This document shows positions 51,385 through 59,910 of a DNA stretch of 64,000 nucleotides, piece after piece. Numbering within the stretch: position 1 is the stretch's first letter; each line of letters begins with the position of its first letter. The notes beneath the pieces were generated by a model that made no database searches, had not been told where the DNA came from, and saw nothing but the letters and a program-made list of their open reading frames with translations. The DNA is from Prosthecobacter gellanilyticus (lineage in GTDB: Bacteria; Verrucomicrobiota; Verrucomicrobiia; Verrucomicrobiales; Verrucomicrobiaceae), in the NCBI RefSeq assembly GCF_007992435.1, contig NZ_BKAG01000011.1, forward strand, positions 120,844 to 184,843, in the 5' to 3' direction. The position numbers and the translations under genes were made by a program.

Positions 51385-51489
51385 TTTTTGCCACTGATGG
51401 CCACTAATAGGCACTAATGTCCCAAACCGCAGAGGTCCGGGTTGGGTTTCAGGAAATAAGTGCTCATCAGTGTCTATTAGTGGTAAAAA
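51385..51489. repeat. AGTGGTAAAAA-type long inverted repeat
   Basis: Left arm 51385-51420 (TTTTTGCCACTGATGGCCAC...) and right arm 51454-51489 (...TATTAGTGGTAAAAA) are near-complementary over about 35 bases, with a 33-base spacer. It lies between gspG and gspF within the operon and belongs to the family at 14601 and 19948. Confidence 0.85.
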
Positions 51490-51499
51490 ATGCTGGAGC

Positions 51500-52738
51500 T
51501 TACACCCGGCCACGGATGCCGTTCACAGAAGAGAATACGGCGGAGATGATGGAATAGGCCACAACGCCGACGATGACGGCCATGAAAAGGATGATGATCG
51601 GAGAAATCATGGCGGTCATGCGCTTGATGCGCTTATCCAGCTCCTTGTCATAACGCGTGGCGGCCTTTTCCAGGGACTTGCTCAGCGCGCCGGTCTGCTC
51701 ACCCACGGCGATCATGTCCACCAGCATCATGGGGAAATGGCTGACCTTCTTCAGGGAAGAGGACAGCGAGCTGCCCTCCGCGACCAGGCCCGTCACCCTG
51801 GCCAGCAGGGACTGGATGAAGACATTCGCGGAGATCTTGGAAACTAGGCGGATGCTATTCAGCAAAGGCACTCCATGACCCACCAGGCTGCCCATGCTGT
51901 GGGCAAACTGAGCGTAGAAGCGTGTGGCCAGTACCGGGCCGAAAAGCGGCAGATTGATCTTGGTCTGATGCCACCACATGAGACCTTTGGGCGTGGCGAT
52001 GTAGGCCTTGAAGCTCAGGGAGACGATGACGATCACCGCCAGCATGGCCCACCACCACTTCATAAAGAAGGTGTTGAAGGTGATCAGCATCTGCGTGGCC
52101 ATCGGCAGTTGCTGGTTGTTCTTGTCCAGCAAGTCCGTGATCTGCGGCACCATGACCGTCATGAAGACGATCATGAGCACAATACAAGCTCCCACCAGGA
52201 AAGCGGGATAGATCATGGCCTGCGTGACCTTCGACTGCAGTTCCGCGATCACCGTCAGGTTCTGCGCGAGACGACGCAAAATGGGCGCGAGCGATCCACT
52301 GACCTCACCCGCAGCCACAAGATTGCAGTAAAGCTCATCGAAGCTCGGCGAAGCCTTCTTCAGCGCCTTGGCCACCGTGGAGCCCTCGCGGAGTTGATCA
52401 CGAAGGATGTTTGAGACCTTCTTCAGCGCCGGATCTTCCTGACGCTCCGTGATCACACGCAGCGCCTGGTCGATCTGCAAACCGCCATCCAGCATGTCCG
52501 CCAGCTCTTCCGTGAACAGGATGACCTGGCTGCGCTTGAGCTTGGTGGGAGTGTTGTCCTCGGCCTTCGCCGCCGCACTACTGGCAGCTTTCGCGGACTT
52601 CGACTCCTCCGCTACTTTCACCGGTGTCAGGGACTGCGATTCCAGTTTCCGATAAGCCTCGGCCCGTGATCCCACGGCAAGGCTGCCGGACACAGTCTGG
52701 CCGGAAGTATTCAGGGCGGTGTAAGCGAAGTTGGGCAC
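51500..52738 (-). CDS. gspF: type II secretion inner-membrane platform GspF
   Basis: 412 residues. Two T2SSF repeats are each followed by TM helices. Markers are LFTEELADMLDGGLQIDQALR, LYCNLVAAGEVSGSL, and in the second half FAHSMGSLVGHGVPLLNSIR and MIAVGEQTGALSKSL. GspF links the ATPase GspE to pseudopilus assembly. It starts with GTG (52736-52738). The N-terminal ~65 residues carry an Ala/Ser/Lys-rich linker. A four-helix-bundle gene and inverted repeats separate it from gspE. Confidence 0.93.
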   Translation of the reverse strand: MPNFAYTALNTSGQTVSGSLAVGSRAEAYRKLESQSLTPVKVAEESKSAKAASSAAAKAEDNTPTKLKRSQVILFTEELADMLDGGLQIDQALRVITERQEDPALKKVSNILRDQLREGSTVAKALKKASPSFDELYCNLVAAGEVSGSLAPILRRLAQNLTVIAELQSKVTQAMIYPAFLVGACIVLMIVFMTVMVPQITDLLDKNNQQLPMATQMLITFNTFFMKWWWAMLAVIVIVSLSFKAYIATPKGLMWWHQTKINLPLFGPVLATRFYAQFAHSMGSLVGHGVPLLNSIRLVSKISANVFIQSLLARVTGLVAEGSSLSSSLKKVSHFPMMLVDMIAVGEQTGALSKSLEKAATRYDKELDKRIKRMTAMISPIIILFMAVIVGVVAYSIISAVFSSVNGIRGRV

Positions 52739-52746
52739 AGAAGAGG

Positions 52747-52776
52747 GTGAGCGGTAAACGGTGAACGGTAGGCGGT
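52747..52776. repeat. left inverted repeat flanking four-helix-bundle gene
   Basis: A run of ~10-base units (GTGAGCGGTAAACGGTGAAC, then GGTAGGCGGT). It is the imperfect reverse complement of 53230-53263 on the other side of the gene. Confidence 0.75.
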
Positions 52777-52787
52777 CTTAGAGTGGG

Positions 52788-53180
52788 TCAATAGCAGAAC
52801 GCGCGGTGATTGGCGATCATTCGGCCGAGCATGGCTCCCACAGAGCCGAGCTGGTTCAAAAGGTTCTGGTATTGCTCTTCGGTGATGTATTCACAAGCAA
52901 TGGCAGTATCAATCCAGTGAGTGCTTTCCTGCAACTCGCCGTCAGCATCGGTCAGTTTGCTTCGAAAGTGAGCTTCATAGGACCTCTTCGACCAGGCTTC
53001 AGCAATGTTGGCTCCAATGGATCGCGAACTCCGGCGAACCTGATCTGTCAGTGAATACATCTCTTCCTTGGGAAACCTCTTGGAGACTTGGAAGATGGCC
53101 TGCTGAAACTGAAAAGCTGCTTTGTAGACTTCGAGATCGCGATAGCTCTGAACAATCGGATTTTTGCGCTCTGGGTTCAT
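52788..53180 (-). CDS. four-helix-bundle protein (23S rRNA IVS-type)
   Basis: 130 residues. Matches the four-helix-bundle family first known from open frames in 23S rRNA intervening sequences: YRDLEVYKAAFQFQQAIF, FPKEEMYSLTDQVRRSSRSI, GANIAEAWSKRS, YITEEQYQNLLNQLGSVGAM. These proteins form pentamers and are related to Avd of diversity-generating retroelements; no biochemical role is settled. It interrupts the gspE-gspF junction on the same strand and is enclosed by imperfect inverted repeats, so it looks like an inserted cassette. Confidence 0.9.
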   Translation of the reverse strand: MNPERKNPIVQSYRDLEVYKAAFQFQQAIFQVSKRFPKEEMYSLTDQVRRSSRSIGANIAEAWSKRSYEAHFRSKLTDADGELQESTHWIDTAIACEYITEEQYQNLLNQLGSVGAMLGRMIANHRAFCY

Positions 53181-53205
53181 AGGATGATCTTTGTCTGGAA
53201 CTGCT

Positions 53206-53263
53206 TCAACCGTCTACTGCTGACTGCCCACCGCCTACTGCTTACCGTCCACCGGTTACTCAC
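53206..53263. repeat. right tandem/inverted repeat flanking four-helix-bundle gene
   Basis: Iterated ~10-base units such as CGTCTACTGC, TGACTGCCCA, CCGCCTACTG, CTTACCGTCC. Its part 53230-53263 is the imperfect complement of 52747-52776. The gspE stop codon (53256-53258) lies inside it, so the repeat abuts or has replaced the end of gspE. Confidence 0.75.
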
Positions 53264-54950
53264 TCGCGGCGGTCACTGTCATGACCTCTTCGAGAGTCGT
53301 GATGCCTTCAGAGGCCTTGCGGAAGCCGTATTGGCGCATGGGGACCATGCCATCCTTCAGCGCTTGGGCCTTCAATTCCATGACGGTCGCACGCAGGTTG
53401 ATCTTCTCCTGCAGGTGCTCGGTCATCATGCAGATTTCCATGATGGCGAGACGGCCAGTGAAGCCGGTGTTTCGGCAGGAGCGGCAGCCCACAGGACGGA
53501 AGAGTTTGGATTTCCACTCGATCGGGAAGCCGATGGCCTTCAGATAGCTTTCCTCGTGCTGGGAAGGCTCCTTGCAATGTGGGCAGAGCGTGCGGACGAG
53601 GCGCTGGGCCTGGAAGGCACGGACCGAGGAAGAGACCATGAAGGGCTCGATGCCCATATCCAGCAGACGGGAGATGCCGCCGACGGCATCATTCGTGTGC
53701 AGCGTGGAGAGCACCAAGTGACCGGTCAACGCACCGCGAATGGCGATCTCGACCGTCTCCTGGTCACGCATTTCCCCGACCATGATGACGTTCGGGTCAC
53801 CGCGGAGAATGGAGCGCAGGCCAGCGGCAAAGGTGAGATCGATTTCCGGCTTCACGGCGATCTGGATGATGCCATCGAGCTTGTTTTCGACCGGGTCTTC
53901 GATGGTGACGATGCGGCGCTCCTTGGTGTTGAGCTCCTTGAGCAGCGTGTAGAGCGTGGTGCTCTTACCGGAACCGGTGGGACCGGTGATGAGGATGATG
54001 CCGTTTGGCGCGGCGATGAGCTTGCGGAACTTCGCCTCAGTATCGGGATCGAGACCGATGGCACCCATGTCGAATTTTTTGCGGGTCAGCAAACGCAAAG
54101 CCACGGACTCGCCATTCACGCTGGGGATGGTGGCCACACGAACGTCGATCGGCTCGCCATCCAGCTCGAGGTTGATACGACCATCCTGCGGCAGTCGGCG
54201 CTCGGCGATGTCCAGATGCGCCATGATCTTCAGACGCGAGATCAGCGAGGCCTGCAGCAGGCGCATGTTTGGCGGCACCGGCACCTCGATGAGCTTGCCA
54301 TCCACGCGATAGCGGATGCGCAGATCGCGCTCCAGCGGCTCCACGTGGATGTCCGTGGCGCGTTCCTTCAGACCTTCGCGGAAGACCTGGTTCACAAAGT
54401 TCATCACTGTGGCCTCTTCATCGGCCTCATCCAGGATGGTGGTCTCCTGCTTCATGTCGTCGTCCTCCTGCTGGCCTTCGCGGCCCTCCAGCAGTTCTTC
54501 GAAGTTCTCAGCGCCCACACCATAGCCCTGATGCAGCGCTTCCAAAATGCGATGACGGCTGGCGACCTTCCAGCGCACCCGCTTGCGGAGTTCCTGGCCC
54601 ACGGCCTGACGGGCACCCAGGTCAAAAGGATTGTAGGTCAGCAGCGTGGCCTCCACGGCGCTCACATGCTCCGGGTAGATGCGGTGGCGCAGCGCCAGCT
54701 TGGCCGGGAAACGATTGTGCAGGCCCTCCTGCGGCTCGCCGTCCTCCTTCGCGTAGGGCATGCGCAGGGCGTCTGCCAGCTGGGAGAAAAAGCTCTCCTC
54801 ATCCACCACATTCGCGTCCAGCACCGCCTCGATCAGCGGCTGGCGCTTGTCCGTGGCATCATCCAGGGCATGCCGGAGCTTCGTTTGGTCACGGCAGCCG
54901 GCGTTTTGGGCGGCGGAAAGGAGGACGTCAGGAAGCGAGGTGGAAGTCAT
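53256..54950 (-). CDS. gspE: type II secretion ATPase GspE
   Basis: 564 residues. N-terminal MshEN-type domain, then ATPase: Walker A GPTGSGKSTTLY, Asp box TIEDPVE, Walker B-like ILRGDPNVIMVGEMRD, His box TGHLVLSTLHTND. The zinc site CPHC...CRSC is present (CPHCKEP, GCRSCRNTGF). It powers pseudopilus assembly at the inner membrane. ATG at 54950 (MTSTSLPDVLL) was chosen; the frame runs on antisense to folD to 55763 without meaning. First gsp gene seen here; gspC, D, L and M are not in the window. Confidence 0.95.
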   Translation of the reverse strand: MTSTSLPDVLLSAAQNAGCRDQTKLRHALDDATDKRQPLIEAVLDANVVDEESFFSQLADALRMPYAKEDGEPQEGLHNRFPAKLALRHRIYPEHVSAVEATLLTYNPFDLGARQAVGQELRKRVRWKVASRHRILEALHQGYGVGAENFEELLEGREGQQEDDDMKQETTILDEADEEATVMNFVNQVFREGLKERATDIHVEPLERDLRIRYRVDGKLIEVPVPPNMRLLQASLISRLKIMAHLDIAERRLPQDGRINLELDGEPIDVRVATIPSVNGESVALRLLTRKKFDMGAIGLDPDTEAKFRKLIAAPNGIILITGPTGSGKSTTLYTLLKELNTKERRIVTIEDPVENKLDGIIQIAVKPEIDLTFAAGLRSILRGDPNVIMVGEMRDQETVEIAIRGALTGHLVLSTLHTNDAVGGISRLLDMGIEPFMVSSSVRAFQAQRLVRTLCPHCKEPSQHEESYLKAIGFPIEWKSKLFRPVGCRSCRNTGFTGRLAIMEICMMTEHLQEKINLRATVMELKAQALKDGMVPMRQYGFRKASEGITTLEEVMTVTAASE

Positions 54951-55097
54951 GCAGATGGGGGCGGCTTTAGAACGCCGGAGACAGGGCGGAGTTGCGCCTA
55001 AGTTGGAATGTTTTTCCCCTGGGAAAAGCCCAGGCGGGAGCAAGAGACAGGGAACTTGCTTGCGGACACCCGCATCCGCGCTCCTTTCCACCGCCTC

Positions 55098-55976
55098 ATG
55101 ACCCTCATTTCTGGAACCGCCGTCGCTGAAAAAGTCCTCGAAGAATGCCGCCGTGACATCGCCGAACTGGCGAAGCTCGGCAAGAAGCCCGGCTTGGCCG
55201 TGGTCCTGGTCGGGGATGACCCCGCCTCCCGCGCCTACGTCCGCTCCAAGGACAAGAAATGCCGTGATCTGGGCCTGCACTCCGTGAAGCTGGAACTCCC
55301 GGCCGAAACGACCCAGGAAGAGCTCCTCGCCCATGTCGAGACTCTGAACCGCGACCCGGCCATCCACGGCATCCTCGTCCAGAGCCCGCCGCCCAAGCAT
55401 ATCGACGAAGCGGCCATCGTCCGCGCCATCGACCCCGCCAAGGACGTCGACGGCTTCCACCCCATCAACGTGGCCAAGCTGGCCCTGGAAGACTCCTCCG
55501 GCTTCGTGCCCTGCACCCCCCTGGGCTGCCAGAGGCTCCTCGTCGATGCTGGCATCGAAACCAAGGGCGCGAATGTGGTCGTCGTGGGCCGCAGCATGAT
55601 CGTCGGCAAGCCGATGGCGCTCCTCCTCATGGCCAAAGGCGTGGGTGGTGATGCCACCGTGACGGTCGCGCACTCCCGCACCAAGGATCTCCCCGCCATC
55701 TGCCGTCAGGCGGACATCATCGTCGCCGCCATCGGCCGTCCCGAATTCATCAAGGCCGAGCACGTCAAGGAAGGTGCCGTCGTGATCGATGTCGGCATCA
55801 ACCGCGTCGAAGCCCCCGGCACCGAGAAAGGCTACAAGCTCGTCGGCGACGTTGCCTTTGCCGAAGTCGCCCCCAAGTGCCGCGCCATCACCCCCGTCCC
55901 CGGCGGCGTCGGCCCCATGACCATCGCCATGCTCATGGCGAACACGATCAAGGCCTGCCAGCAGGCGGGAGCCTAA
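55098..55976 (+). CDS. folD: FolD, methylene-THF dehydrogenase/cyclohydrolase
   Basis: 292 residues. Catalytic Tyr47-x3-Lys51 in [25 protein letters not shown] (variant of QLPLP), [13 protein letters not shown], the NADP loop [14 protein letters not shown] and [15 protein letters not shown]. It interconverts 5,10-methylene- and 10-formyl-tetrahydrofolate. ATG at 55098 gives the canonical start. Divergent from gspE, about 150 bases apart. Confidence 0.96.
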   Translation: MTLISGTAVAEKVLEECRRDIAELAKLGKKPGLAVVLVGDDPASRAYVRSKDKKCRDLGLHSVKLELPAETTQEELLAHVETLNRDPAIHGILVQSPPPKHIDEAAIVRAIDPAKDVDGFHPINVAKLALEDSSGFVPCTPLGCQRLLVDAGIETKGANVVVVGRSMIVGKPMALLLMAKGVGGDATVTVAHSRTKDLPAICRQADIIVAAIGRPEFIKAEHVKEGAVVIDVGINRVEAPGTEKGYKLVGDVAFAEVAPKCRAITPVPGGVGPMTIAMLMANTIKACQQAGA

Positions 55977-56012
55977 CTAATAGTCAGTCATCTAAACCGT
56001 CAGGCTGCTTTT

Positions 56013-56480
56013 GTGCCCGTGAAGAAGGCCACACTCATAACTGCGGTTGCCTTGGCTGCTCTCGTCGTTTTGCTGCTGCTTGTCAGAACTGCAATCACGA
56101 CTCCGACGACATGGCAGGCATTGGAGGAACGGTTGCCGGGCGCAGTTCAGGCTGCAGGCTTTCGCACGCTTGCGGTGCAGTCCGAATCAAGCGACCTAGT
56201 TTGCCTGCCGTTGAGTTTGCGCGTTCGGCAGTGGTTTCGGCCTGAGTCACGTCCACCGCTCATCACGGGATTCCCAGATTCTGTGCAGGACTACACGATG
56301 GAGTCGGTTCGCAGCAGCGCACGGTTACATTGCTTGGTGCGTTATTCATCAGGCAACGTCGCACTCATTGTTCTATCTTTTTCTTCCTCCGCGAGGCAGG
56401 ACGCGATTGCTCTTCAAGAGGCATTGCGCCGCGTGTTTCCGAAGGACACAATCGTCTTGAATGAAGCAACTGACGCTTAA
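56013..56480 (+). CDS. hypothetical membrane-anchored protein
   Basis: 155 residues from GTG at 56013. An N-terminal TM (ITAVALAALVVLLLLVRTAI) is followed by an extracytoplasmic domain of unknown fold. No family recognised. Third positions are less G+C-rich than in neighbouring genes, suggesting recent arrival or weak expression. It lies 36 bases after folD on the same strand. Confidence 0.55.
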   Translation: MPVKKATLITAVALAALVVLLLLVRTAITTPTTWQALEERLPGAVQAAGFRTLAVQSESSDLVCLPLSLRVRQWFRPESRPPLITGFPDSVQDYTMESVRSSARLHCLVRYSSGNVALIVLSFSSSARQDAIALQEALRRVFPKDTIVLNEATDA

Positions 56481-56507
56481 TCCTGCGCTTCAGCGAAACC
56501 GGGTGGA

Positions 56508-57155
56508 ATGCCTGGCTTCTTGCTTCGAAGTGTTCCTTCATCTAATCTGTTAGGCCAACCAATATTGCTATCCGTGATGCCAGCTGAGCCCAAGTCAATC
56601 CCCGGAGCGTTTCAATATGGCGGCTACTGGTTTCTGACGAAGCACTCACTAGCGCAAGTGCCAGGGTTAGCATCTTGTCCCCCTTTTGATTTTCTTCAAT
56701 TTGCTCGCTGTGATTCACGTCTTCCCGATCTCTCAGGAGCGCCGGTGGCATCATGGCTGCTGGCGAGAGTTTGTTCCATGACTCGGGGCCGGATGCCTTA
56801 CACTTATGACTTCGTCGAGGGGTCTGACGGGAACGACCTCTACCTCGGATTTACCTGTCACTCGAATGACGGTGGGTTTCTTGGCGAGGTCAGTTTCTTG
56901 GCTTCGGCTGAGCATATCACCCTTAATGCGAGTGCTGTCCCGCCTGTGAGCGCAGAGAGCCTCCGAGATGCCATCAGGAAGGCTGTCCTGGCCAGTCCGC
57001 ATCGAGTGGCTCGTTCAAGAGTGACGGTGACTTGGACTTCTGGCGAGATTGATGAGGCACGAAATAGCGTCCCGCGAGCATATGGATTTGACGGAGATCG
57101 TTATCTTGATGAGCTGGCACCAGAGCATACCATTGATTGGAGCGAGTATGACTAG
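56508..57155 (+). CDS. hypothetical protein, lower G+C
   Basis: 215 residues. No signal or TM that I can support. Compact sequence with GAFQYGGYWFLTKHSL, MPYTYDFVEGSDGNDLYLGF and a C-terminal Asp/Glu-rich end. No family recognised. Base composition is visibly lower in G+C than flanking genes and codon choice is mixed (TTA, AAT, ATA appear). It starts 27 bases after the preceding orphan gene and probably forms a transferred pair with it. Confidence 0.55.
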   Translation: MPGFLLRSVPSSNLLGQPILLSVMPAEPKSIPGAFQYGGYWFLTKHSLAQVPGLASCPPFDFLQFARCDSRLPDLSGAPVASWLLARVCSMTRGRMPYTYDFVEGSDGNDLYLGFTCHSNDGGFLGEVSFLASAEHITLNASAVPPVSAESLRDAIRKAVLASPHRVARSRVTVTWTSGEIDEARNSVPRAYGFDGDRYLDELAPEHTIDWSEYD

Positions 57156-57212
57156 ACGACTCATTCGCAAACCTTCCGCGCTGTTGCCCTGCCAACCCAA
57201 AAATAGACTAGC

Positions 57213-57725
57213 ATGACGGAGGCCGACACATCCGCCAACCGAGAGGATGATCTTCGTGATGCCGCCAGCCGTCTCTGCACGGCCTGCGGCATGTGCTGCA
57301 ATGGGGTGCTGTTTGAGATCGTGCGTCTGCAACCACAGGATGACATGCGCGGCCTGGAGCGCCTGGGCATGGAGATCTACCGCAAGAAGAAGGAACCCTA
57401 CTTCAAACAGCCCTGCCGGTTTCTGGAGGGCTGCACCTGCACCATCTATGCCCAGCGTCCCACGCGCTGCCGGCATTTCGAATGCCGGCAGCTTAAGCTC
57501 CTGGCGGCTGAAGAGATCACCGAAAGCGATGCCATGGCCAAGATCACGGAGGTTCAAACTTTGGTAGCCAAGGTTCATGCGAACCTCATGGAGCTCGGTG
57601 ACGAAGCTGAACAAGACTCTCTGGATGAACGCACGCGGCGTGTGCTGGAGCACCATCCAGATGCTGCTCTGGAAGAGGATCTGAGAGTCCTGAAGCTGCT
57701 GCTGAACCGCGAGTTCCGGGTTTGA
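57213..57725 (+). CDS. YkgJ-family cysteine-cluster protein
   Basis: 170 residues. CxxCxxCC at Cys22, 25, 28, 29 (CTACGMCCNG), followed by PCRFLEGCTCTIYAQRP and CRHFEC, the CxxCxxCC-family (UPF0153) zinc/iron-binding pattern. The C-terminal ~70 residues form an acidic helical extension. Biochemical role of the family is unknown; metal binding is expected. Possible start ATG at 57213. Confidence 0.85.
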   Translation: MTEADTSANREDDLRDAASRLCTACGMCCNGVLFEIVRLQPQDDMRGLERLGMEIYRKKKEPYFKQPCRFLEGCTCTIYAQRPTRCRHFECRQLKLLAAEEITESDAMAKITEVQTLVAKVHANLMELGDEAEQDSLDERTRRVLEHHPDAALEEDLRVLKLLLNREFRV

Positions 57726-57833
57726 GTAAAGTAGCCATCTCTCTCCGAGAGATGAGCTGAGGAGACGGAATGCATGATGCAGTCTCGAGTTTCCCCACGC
57801 CCGGTAAACCTGTGCATCGGGGCCTTCTGCCTT

Positions 57834-57850
57834 GAACCACTGAGTGGTTC
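57834..57850. repeat. GAACCAC-GTGGTTC hairpin, copy 3
   Basis: GAACCACTGAGTGGTTC in the context CTGCC-TTGAACCAC...ACCAAACC, the same as copies at 23228 and 23512. The loop differs (TGA, GGA, TCC) while the stem is kept. Confidence 0.8.
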
Positions 57851-57912
57851 ACCAAACCTAGATCCACCCTCATGCATGAACTTATGGTTAAGATTCAGGA
57901 TCTCGCCCCACC

Positions 57913-58860
57913 CTATCCCAGCCGAAACACCTTCTGCGAGTTCTCCCACAGGATCTTCCGTTCGACCTTCTTGTTAGGTGAAAGCTTCCGGATGGCCGCG
58001 ATGGTCTGCGCGCCCTGGCAGCCTGGACCACGGCCAAAATGATCCGCGCAGTCGCTGCCATACAGGATCTTGTCCTGATGCCGGTCAAAGAAGCCTGTCG
58101 TATGCTCTTCATCGCGAGTCAGCGCCAGCAGGCCTGATCCGGCGGACATGTCCGCATACATGTTCGGGTAGTCGGCGAGGTAGCGATCTGTGATGCCGCC
58201 GGGAGTGACCTTGGAACCCGCCTTGGGGTAGAAAACCTTTTGCTCGTGAGCCTTGTCGATGTTGCCCCAGAAAGTCTGCGCGTGGCCGATGAAGATCGTC
58301 TTCGGATACTTCGCCAGCATGGTGTGAAAGCGCTCGTAGCCGCGATTGTAGGTGTTGAACTGGAAGTGCAGCAGGATGGGCACATTGTAGGCCCCGGCCA
58401 GTTCGTAGAGCTTCTGGCTGTGAGCGGAGTCGCACTCCACATCGAACTTCTGCTCGCCGATGATGCAGGCTCCGAGCTTCAGCCATTTCTCGATCTCCGC
58501 AGGCGCTGAATCCAGATCCGTCACCTCATTCGCGCCCCAGAGATAGGCCTGCGGATTCTCCTTCGCGATCTTCATGCACGACTCATTGCTGTAACAGCGC
58601 GCCGCCAGACCATTGGACTTGCCCTTGTGAGTCGACTCGCGATCCACTGGAGTGCCCGCCGGCAGCAGAATGGACCGCGTTACGCCCATGGCCTGCTGAT
58701 GCGCGATGAGATGCTCATCACTGCGATCATGATAGTGCGTGTGCTGATGGATATCAAAAATCGGCTCTGCGGCCGTCTCAGGAGTCGTCTGGCCAAACAC
58801 AGAAACAGCCGCGCTGGAGATCGCTGTGGTCAGAAAGGAGCGCCGGGTAGGAGAAGTCAT
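57913..58860 (-). CDS. Tat-exported amidohydrolase (Amidohydro_2)
   Basis: 315 residues. Tat-type signal MTSPTRRSFLTTAIS. TIM-barrel amidohydrolase with the HxH metal motif in FDIHQHTHYHD, HFQFNTYNRG, IGHAQTFWG and the catalytic Asp in YGSDCADHFG. ATG at 58860 chosen over a TTG two codons earlier. Family members are hydrolases or decarboxylases of aromatic and lactone compounds; the substrate is unknown. Isolated gene. Confidence 0.85.
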   Translation of the reverse strand: MTSPTRRSFLTTAISSAAVSVFGQTTPETAAEPIFDIHQHTHYHDRSDEHLIAHQQAMGVTRSILLPAGTPVDRESTHKGKSNGLAARCYSNESCMKIAKENPQAYLWGANEVTDLDSAPAEIEKWLKLGACIIGEQKFDVECDSAHSQKLYELAGAYNVPILLHFQFNTYNRGYERFHTMLAKYPKTIFIGHAQTFWGNIDKAHEQKVFYPKAGSKVTPGGITDRYLADYPNMYADMSAGSGLLALTRDEEHTTGFFDRHQDKILYGSDCADHFGRGPGCQGAQTIAAIRKLSPNKKVERKILWENSQKVFRLG

Positions 58861-58944
58861 GCCCAAACCAACGTCCTCAAAACACGCACTTCCTCACCAA
58901 GAGTGACCAAATTCAGCACACGAATGCTCTGCTGCCTCCACTCT

Positions 58945-58974
58945 GATTTCGTCATTAGGGCTTCGTCATTCGGG
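58945..58974. repeat. ATTCGTCATTCG repeat, copy 3, overlapping a stop codon
   Basis: GATTTCGTCATTAGGGCTTC then GTCATTCGGG. The EamA gene stop (58955-58957) and its last residues RMTKP are encoded by this repeat. Confidence 0.65.
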
Positions 58975-59839
58975 CTTTCTGCCCATCCACCCACCTTTCC
59001 AGCCATGGCACCAGGACCACGCTCCCAATGATGATCGCCGCCCCAATGTAGAAGCCCGTGCTCATATACTCTGACTGCCCAAAGATGAGCGCTGCGAGAG
59101 CGATGCCATAGATGGGCTCCAGATTGTAGATCACATTCACCGTGAACATGGACAGGCGCTTCAGCACATCCATGTAACCCGCATAGGCCCAGACCGTGCA
59201 GATGGAGGCAAAGAGGAACAGCCAGAGCAGGTCATCCACACCCGGCACTGTGACATGCCCATGCTCAAGCCCCAGCCAGCCAATTATCGAAACCACACAA
59301 GCGCCGCTCATCTGATACGTGCCCATCACCGCATAGTGGCAGCGGGCCACGAGCTGCTTGCTGATGACCGCAAACAAGGCCGCCAGAAACGCGGCCCCGA
59401 GCGCCACGCTGAAGCCTAACCAATAACGAAACTCCACCTCATAGATCAGCCACACCGCGCCGACGATCACCAGACCAACCACCAGTTCCAGAGGCCGCCA
59501 GCGGCGAGTCTTGTTGATCCAGGGTTCGACGAGCGAGCACCAGAGCATCCCCGTCGGCATTGCTGCCAGGCAGACGGAGGCGGTCGAAAGCCTCGCCGAG
59601 ATGAAAAACAAAATCCAGTGCAGGCCGAGCAAGCCACCCAGCAGGATCATCCTCGAACGCTCGCCCTTGGACATCGCCAGACTCTGCCCCTGCCACCGCG
59701 CCACCAGCGTGAATCCCACCGCCGCCAGCGCCGTCCTCCACACCAGCATCTCAATCGGCGGCATGTCGATCAGCTTCCCCAAAATCGCCGTGAAGCCCCA
59801 CGCCACGATGACGAGGTGGAGTTTCAGATAGTCGCGCAT
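58955..59839 (-). CDS. EamA/DMT family transporter
   Basis: 294 residues with ten predicted TM helices in two EamA repeats (WGFTAILGKLIDMPPIEMLVWR; ... NLEPIYGIALAALIFGQSE). Drug/metabolite transporters move amino acids, nucleotides or other small metabolites; the substrate is not evident. The last few residues come from an intergenic repeat, so the original C-terminus may have been altered slightly. Confidence 0.88.
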   Translation of the reverse strand: MRDYLKLHLVIVAWGFTAILGKLIDMPPIEMLVWRTALAAVGFTLVARWQGQSLAMSKGERSRMILLGGLLGLHWILFFISARLSTASVCLAAMPTGMLWCSLVEPWINKTRRWRPLELVVGLVIVGAVWLIYEVEFRYWLGFSVALGAAFLAALFAVISKQLVARCHYAVMGTYQMSGACVVSIIGWLGLEHGHVTVPGVDDLLWLFLFASICTVWAYAGYMDVLKRLSMFTVNVIYNLEPIYGIALAALIFGQSEYMSTGFYIGAAIIIGSVVLVPWLERWVDGQKARMTKP

Positions 59840-59910
59840 GGCAGGGGTTGGGAGCCTGACGGATGTTTTGCCTTGTCAGGAATGAGCTGTGCCTATTAGC
59901 CTGCACGAAC

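Noticed and set aside
54951..55763. N-terminal extension of the gspE frame to 55763
   Set aside because: It is entirely antisense to folD. The ATG at 54950 gives the normal GspE N-terminus.
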